In this document: piece after piece, positions 31,880 through 33,771 of the stretch
Position numbering within the stretch: position 1 is the stretch's first letter
Layout of the letters: every line of letters starts with the position of its first letter
NCBI GenBank assembly: GCA_018257865.1
Contig: JAEUBA010000171.1
Coordinates: forward strand, 1 to 33,771
Source of the DNA: Stereocaulon alpinum
Lineage: Eukaryota > Ascomycota > Lecanoromycetes > Lecanorales > Stereocaulaceae
Reading direction: 5' to 3'
Length of the DNA: 33,771 nt
Program-made: the position numbers and the translations under genes
The notes under the pieces: generated by a model
What the model was told of the DNA's origin: nothing
The model's database searches: none
The model's input: only the letters and a program-made list of their open reading frames with translations

Positions 31880-33771
31880 TCCCTAGTAAGTTAATACTAT
31901 ATTAAGAATCCTAACCTAACTAGCTATCTTATAGCTACTCTTATACTAGTAGCCTTAACTAGTATAGTCCTAATATTATAAGTCTCTATCTCTTTAATAA
32001 GCTCCCTTTAAGTATTACTAAGCTTTAGGTAGTATAGGAGAATATACTTTATATCCTAATTCCTTTATCTATAACTATAGTAGGTACTGCGGACCCTTAG
32101 TACTCTTACTTTATAAAGGAAGTAATTAAACCTATTCTTCCTACTTTAGAGTTAGACTACTATTAAGCTTTCTACCTTTCTAAGCTTTAGATAGTAGTTA
32201 TACCTTTCTTTAAATAATAGTTTATTTTATATAGGTATATAAGAGTACTTAGGGATAGTATCTTTATATACCTCCTACTACTTAATCTACTTCGCTATTA
32301 CTTAGTATTATATCTTTTTAGCTAAGATACCTATATCTTAATACTCCTTAATATCCGTTTTTAAGTTATACTAATATACCTTCCTCCTTATTATTATTAC
32401 TACTTAATTTTAATCCTTCGCCTTAAGCTCCTATAGGGCCTATTCTTCCTTTTCTAGTAATAAGGTTAGGTATATTAAGCGCGTCCTTCCTCTCCTTCCC
32501 TATAGTCTCCTATAGATTAAGCGGTTACCTTTAATTATTAAGGGGTATACTCCCCTTAGTACTTAGTATCTTATAACTAAGGCGTTTAGATAAGTTTAGA
32601 TAGATATAATAACTACTTCCGCTTTTAAGACCTAAACTAGTATTACTTTATATACTCTAAGTACTATCTATAGGTAGTTATTCTATATTATTACGAGCGT
32701 CTTAATATACTTTTCTACTACTCCCTACCCCCTAGTAGGGGTATACTATATTAGAGTAGCGAATATAAGTATAGGCCTTACTACTATATTATATACCTTC
32801 CTATACTTCTTAAATATAGCTCCCTAAGTTAATCCTACTAGGTACTTAATTACTTAGGCTTAAGTAGCGGCCTTTACCTTTACTTACGCTATATATAGGC
32901 CCTAGCGGAGTTTAGTATTAATATATAGCCCTAAGACCCTAATACTCGCTTCTAGCTTAACCTCTATATTACTAAATTATACCGTCTCCTTTATATTAAA
33001 CCTTTTAGGGGCGCGCGATAGATATACTAGTTCGTATTTCTAAAGCGCGAACGTCGCCCCGTATATTTTCGCTTACGTTTAGTAGAGCTTATAGGCCTAT
33101 TCCAGCTACCTATTATAATATATACCTTTCGTACCCTAGTAGCGCGGCGTAATAGTATACTAAGGTTTATTTAAAGACGTAAAGTAGTAATAGTAGGTAT
33201 CCGTTTATTAGTAGAACTAATTACTAACGATCCTACTTCTCTAGGGTCTACGCTCCTTATACTTATTAAGTAGAAGCGGGGTAGTATAACGTCTTCCCGC
33301 GTATATACTGCGCTAACGGTATATCCCGGTCATATTATAGCTATACTAAGTATTAGATTACTACTAATACCAAACAGACCCTAATAGTTACTAAGTATTA
33401 CACCTATAGTTCGTTTCCGTTATCTTACTATATACTAGTAGGTATACGTTATCTATAAATCCTCCTACCTATACTAGGATCTTTACCTTTAAGTATACTT
33501 TAATTAGTAGCGTATTAAAGAAGAGGAATAGGACTAGTAATATTAGTAATCCTTATAGGATCCCTATTTCTACCGCCTTAACTAGACTAGTCCTACCCCC
33601 TAGAGTTATTAATATCGCTCTATCCTTAAGGAAGCTCGTAGTCTACTAGATAATCCCCTTAGGGATTCCTTTTATCCTTAAGTTATAGAGTAGCCTTTTA
33701 TAGGATATATTATTAAATACTCCTACTATATCTAGTAATAGTAAACTTACTACGTTATCCTTACCTTAGTT
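31880..33771 (-). pseudogene. LINE ORF2 relic: RT, thumb and C-terminal CCHC region
   Basis: Minus-strand reverse transcriptase of the LINE. From the right edge it reads LLLLDIVGVFNNISYKRLLY, matching the RT segment LDI..AFD.V.H..LL, followed by GLLILLVLFLFFNTLL. The catalytic box GFIDNVYLL is at 33462-33435; the second Asp of F(V/I)DD is Asn. Downstream are ATFAL.KYELVYLSRAPKRF and EVKLEASIRVLGLYINTKLR (33060-32890), then AQVIKYLVGL. A C-terminal finger at about 32094-32030 reads VRSTYYSYRQRNQDIKYILL, where the Cys/His ligands are mostly Tyr. An RNase H domain may lie near 32550-32300 but I could not confirm its motifs. TAA/TAG are frequent; inactive. Confidence 0.82.

Larger units (their letters stand above)
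1..33771. other. RIP-mutated heterochromatin-like repeat block
   Basis: The whole window shows the dinucleotide pattern of repeat-induced point mutation. CpA and TpG are nearly missing while TpA dominates; the first 240 bases hold 0 CpA, 1 TpG and 11 CpG by hand count. Duplicated segments (both LTR families, the Helitron-2 end repeat, the Gypsy-C fragments) differ by C/T or G/A changes wherever I compared them. Coding relics carry TAA/TAG at Gln and Trp positions, and Cys, His, Arg and Asp codons are often turned into Tyr, Lys/Gln stops or Asn. CpG is common, so the mutator was highly CpA-selective. Such blocks in ascomycetes are usually gene-poor and heterochromatic; that last point is inference. 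Confidence 0.93.
31515..33771 (-). mobile_element. Tad/I-like LINE, 3' half, continuing beyond the window
   Basis: Non-LTR retrotransposon on the minus strand with RT, a C-terminal region with a CCHC-like motif, 3' untranslated region and a short A/T repeat tail at 31515-31536. On the minus strand the tail reads ATAAATCAATCAATTAATTAAT, so it is not pure poly-A. It abuts the Gypsy-C integrase sequence at 31514. The 5' part (ORF1, endonuclease) lies outside. Fungal elements with this RT and C-terminal organisation are mostly of the Tad1 group, which is my best guess. Confidence 0.8.

Noticed and set aside
1..33771. Alternative genetic code with TAG/TAA read as Gln, as in some ciliates
   Set aside because: TAG also stands at Trp positions, and Cys, His, Gly and Asp in catalytic motifs are mutated too. 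Paired copies show the C-to-T direction, so mutation and not recoding explains the stops.

Overview
The window is a pile of nested, dead transposable elements from what is most likely a filamentous ascomycete (Pezizomycotina). No intact host gene, RNA gene or CRISPR array was found. The case for a fungus is a very strong repeat-induced point mutation (RIP) signature. CpA and its complement TpG are almost absent, TpA is in large excess, and all paired copies differ by C/T or G/A transitions. In the first 240 bases I count no CpA, one TpG and 11 CpG. Gln and Trp codons have become TAA/TAG throughout, so almost no open frame survives, yet the former proteins can still be read by treating TAG/TAA as Q or W. 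The species cannot be named from this sequence.

Layout, left to right. (1) Gypsy-A, minus strand, is split: protease and reverse transcriptase (RT) at 1-1081, gag at 13338-~14700. (2) Gypsy-B, minus strand, 1082-13332, is a full-length chromodomain Ty3/Gypsy element with 263-bp LTRs and the 5-bp target duplication ACCTA, inserted into Gypsy-A. (3) Helitron-1, minus strand, 4052-10216, is inserted in the RT region of Gypsy-B. It has a 5' TC, a 3' hairpin plus CTAG, a Rep/Pif1-helicase relic, and an unidentified coding-like segment in its 3' third. (4) Gypsy-C, plus strand, 14752-18570, has one 249-bp LTR. Its RT is interrupted by a solo LTR of the same family with target duplication GTAGG. (5) 18571-18918 is an inverted RT fragment of the Gypsy-C family that keeps the empty site of that solo LTR. 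(6) Gypsy-D, minus strand, ~19130-~29830, is another chromodomain Gypsy, interrupted in integrase by (7) Helitron-2, minus strand, 19973-26124, whose 5' end carries a 178-bp tandem duplication. (8) ~29830-30650 is a coding-like plus-strand relic I cannot name. (9) ~30650-31514 is a minus-strand integrase/chromodomain fragment of the Gypsy-C family. (10) A Tad/I-like LINE, minus strand, runs from its 3' tail at 31515 past the right edge.

The insertion order can be read directly. Gypsy-B entered Gypsy-A, then Helitron-1 entered Gypsy-B. Helitron-2 entered Gypsy-D. The solo LTR entered the plus-strand Gypsy-C copy. The LINE lies against the Gypsy-C fragment. Removing either Helitron rejoins the host pol reading frame across an A|T dinucleotide, which fixes both Helitron boundaries to the base. 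Most domain assignments come from reading conserved motifs by eye in degraded frames, so element ends without LTRs, duplications or Helitron termini are approximate.
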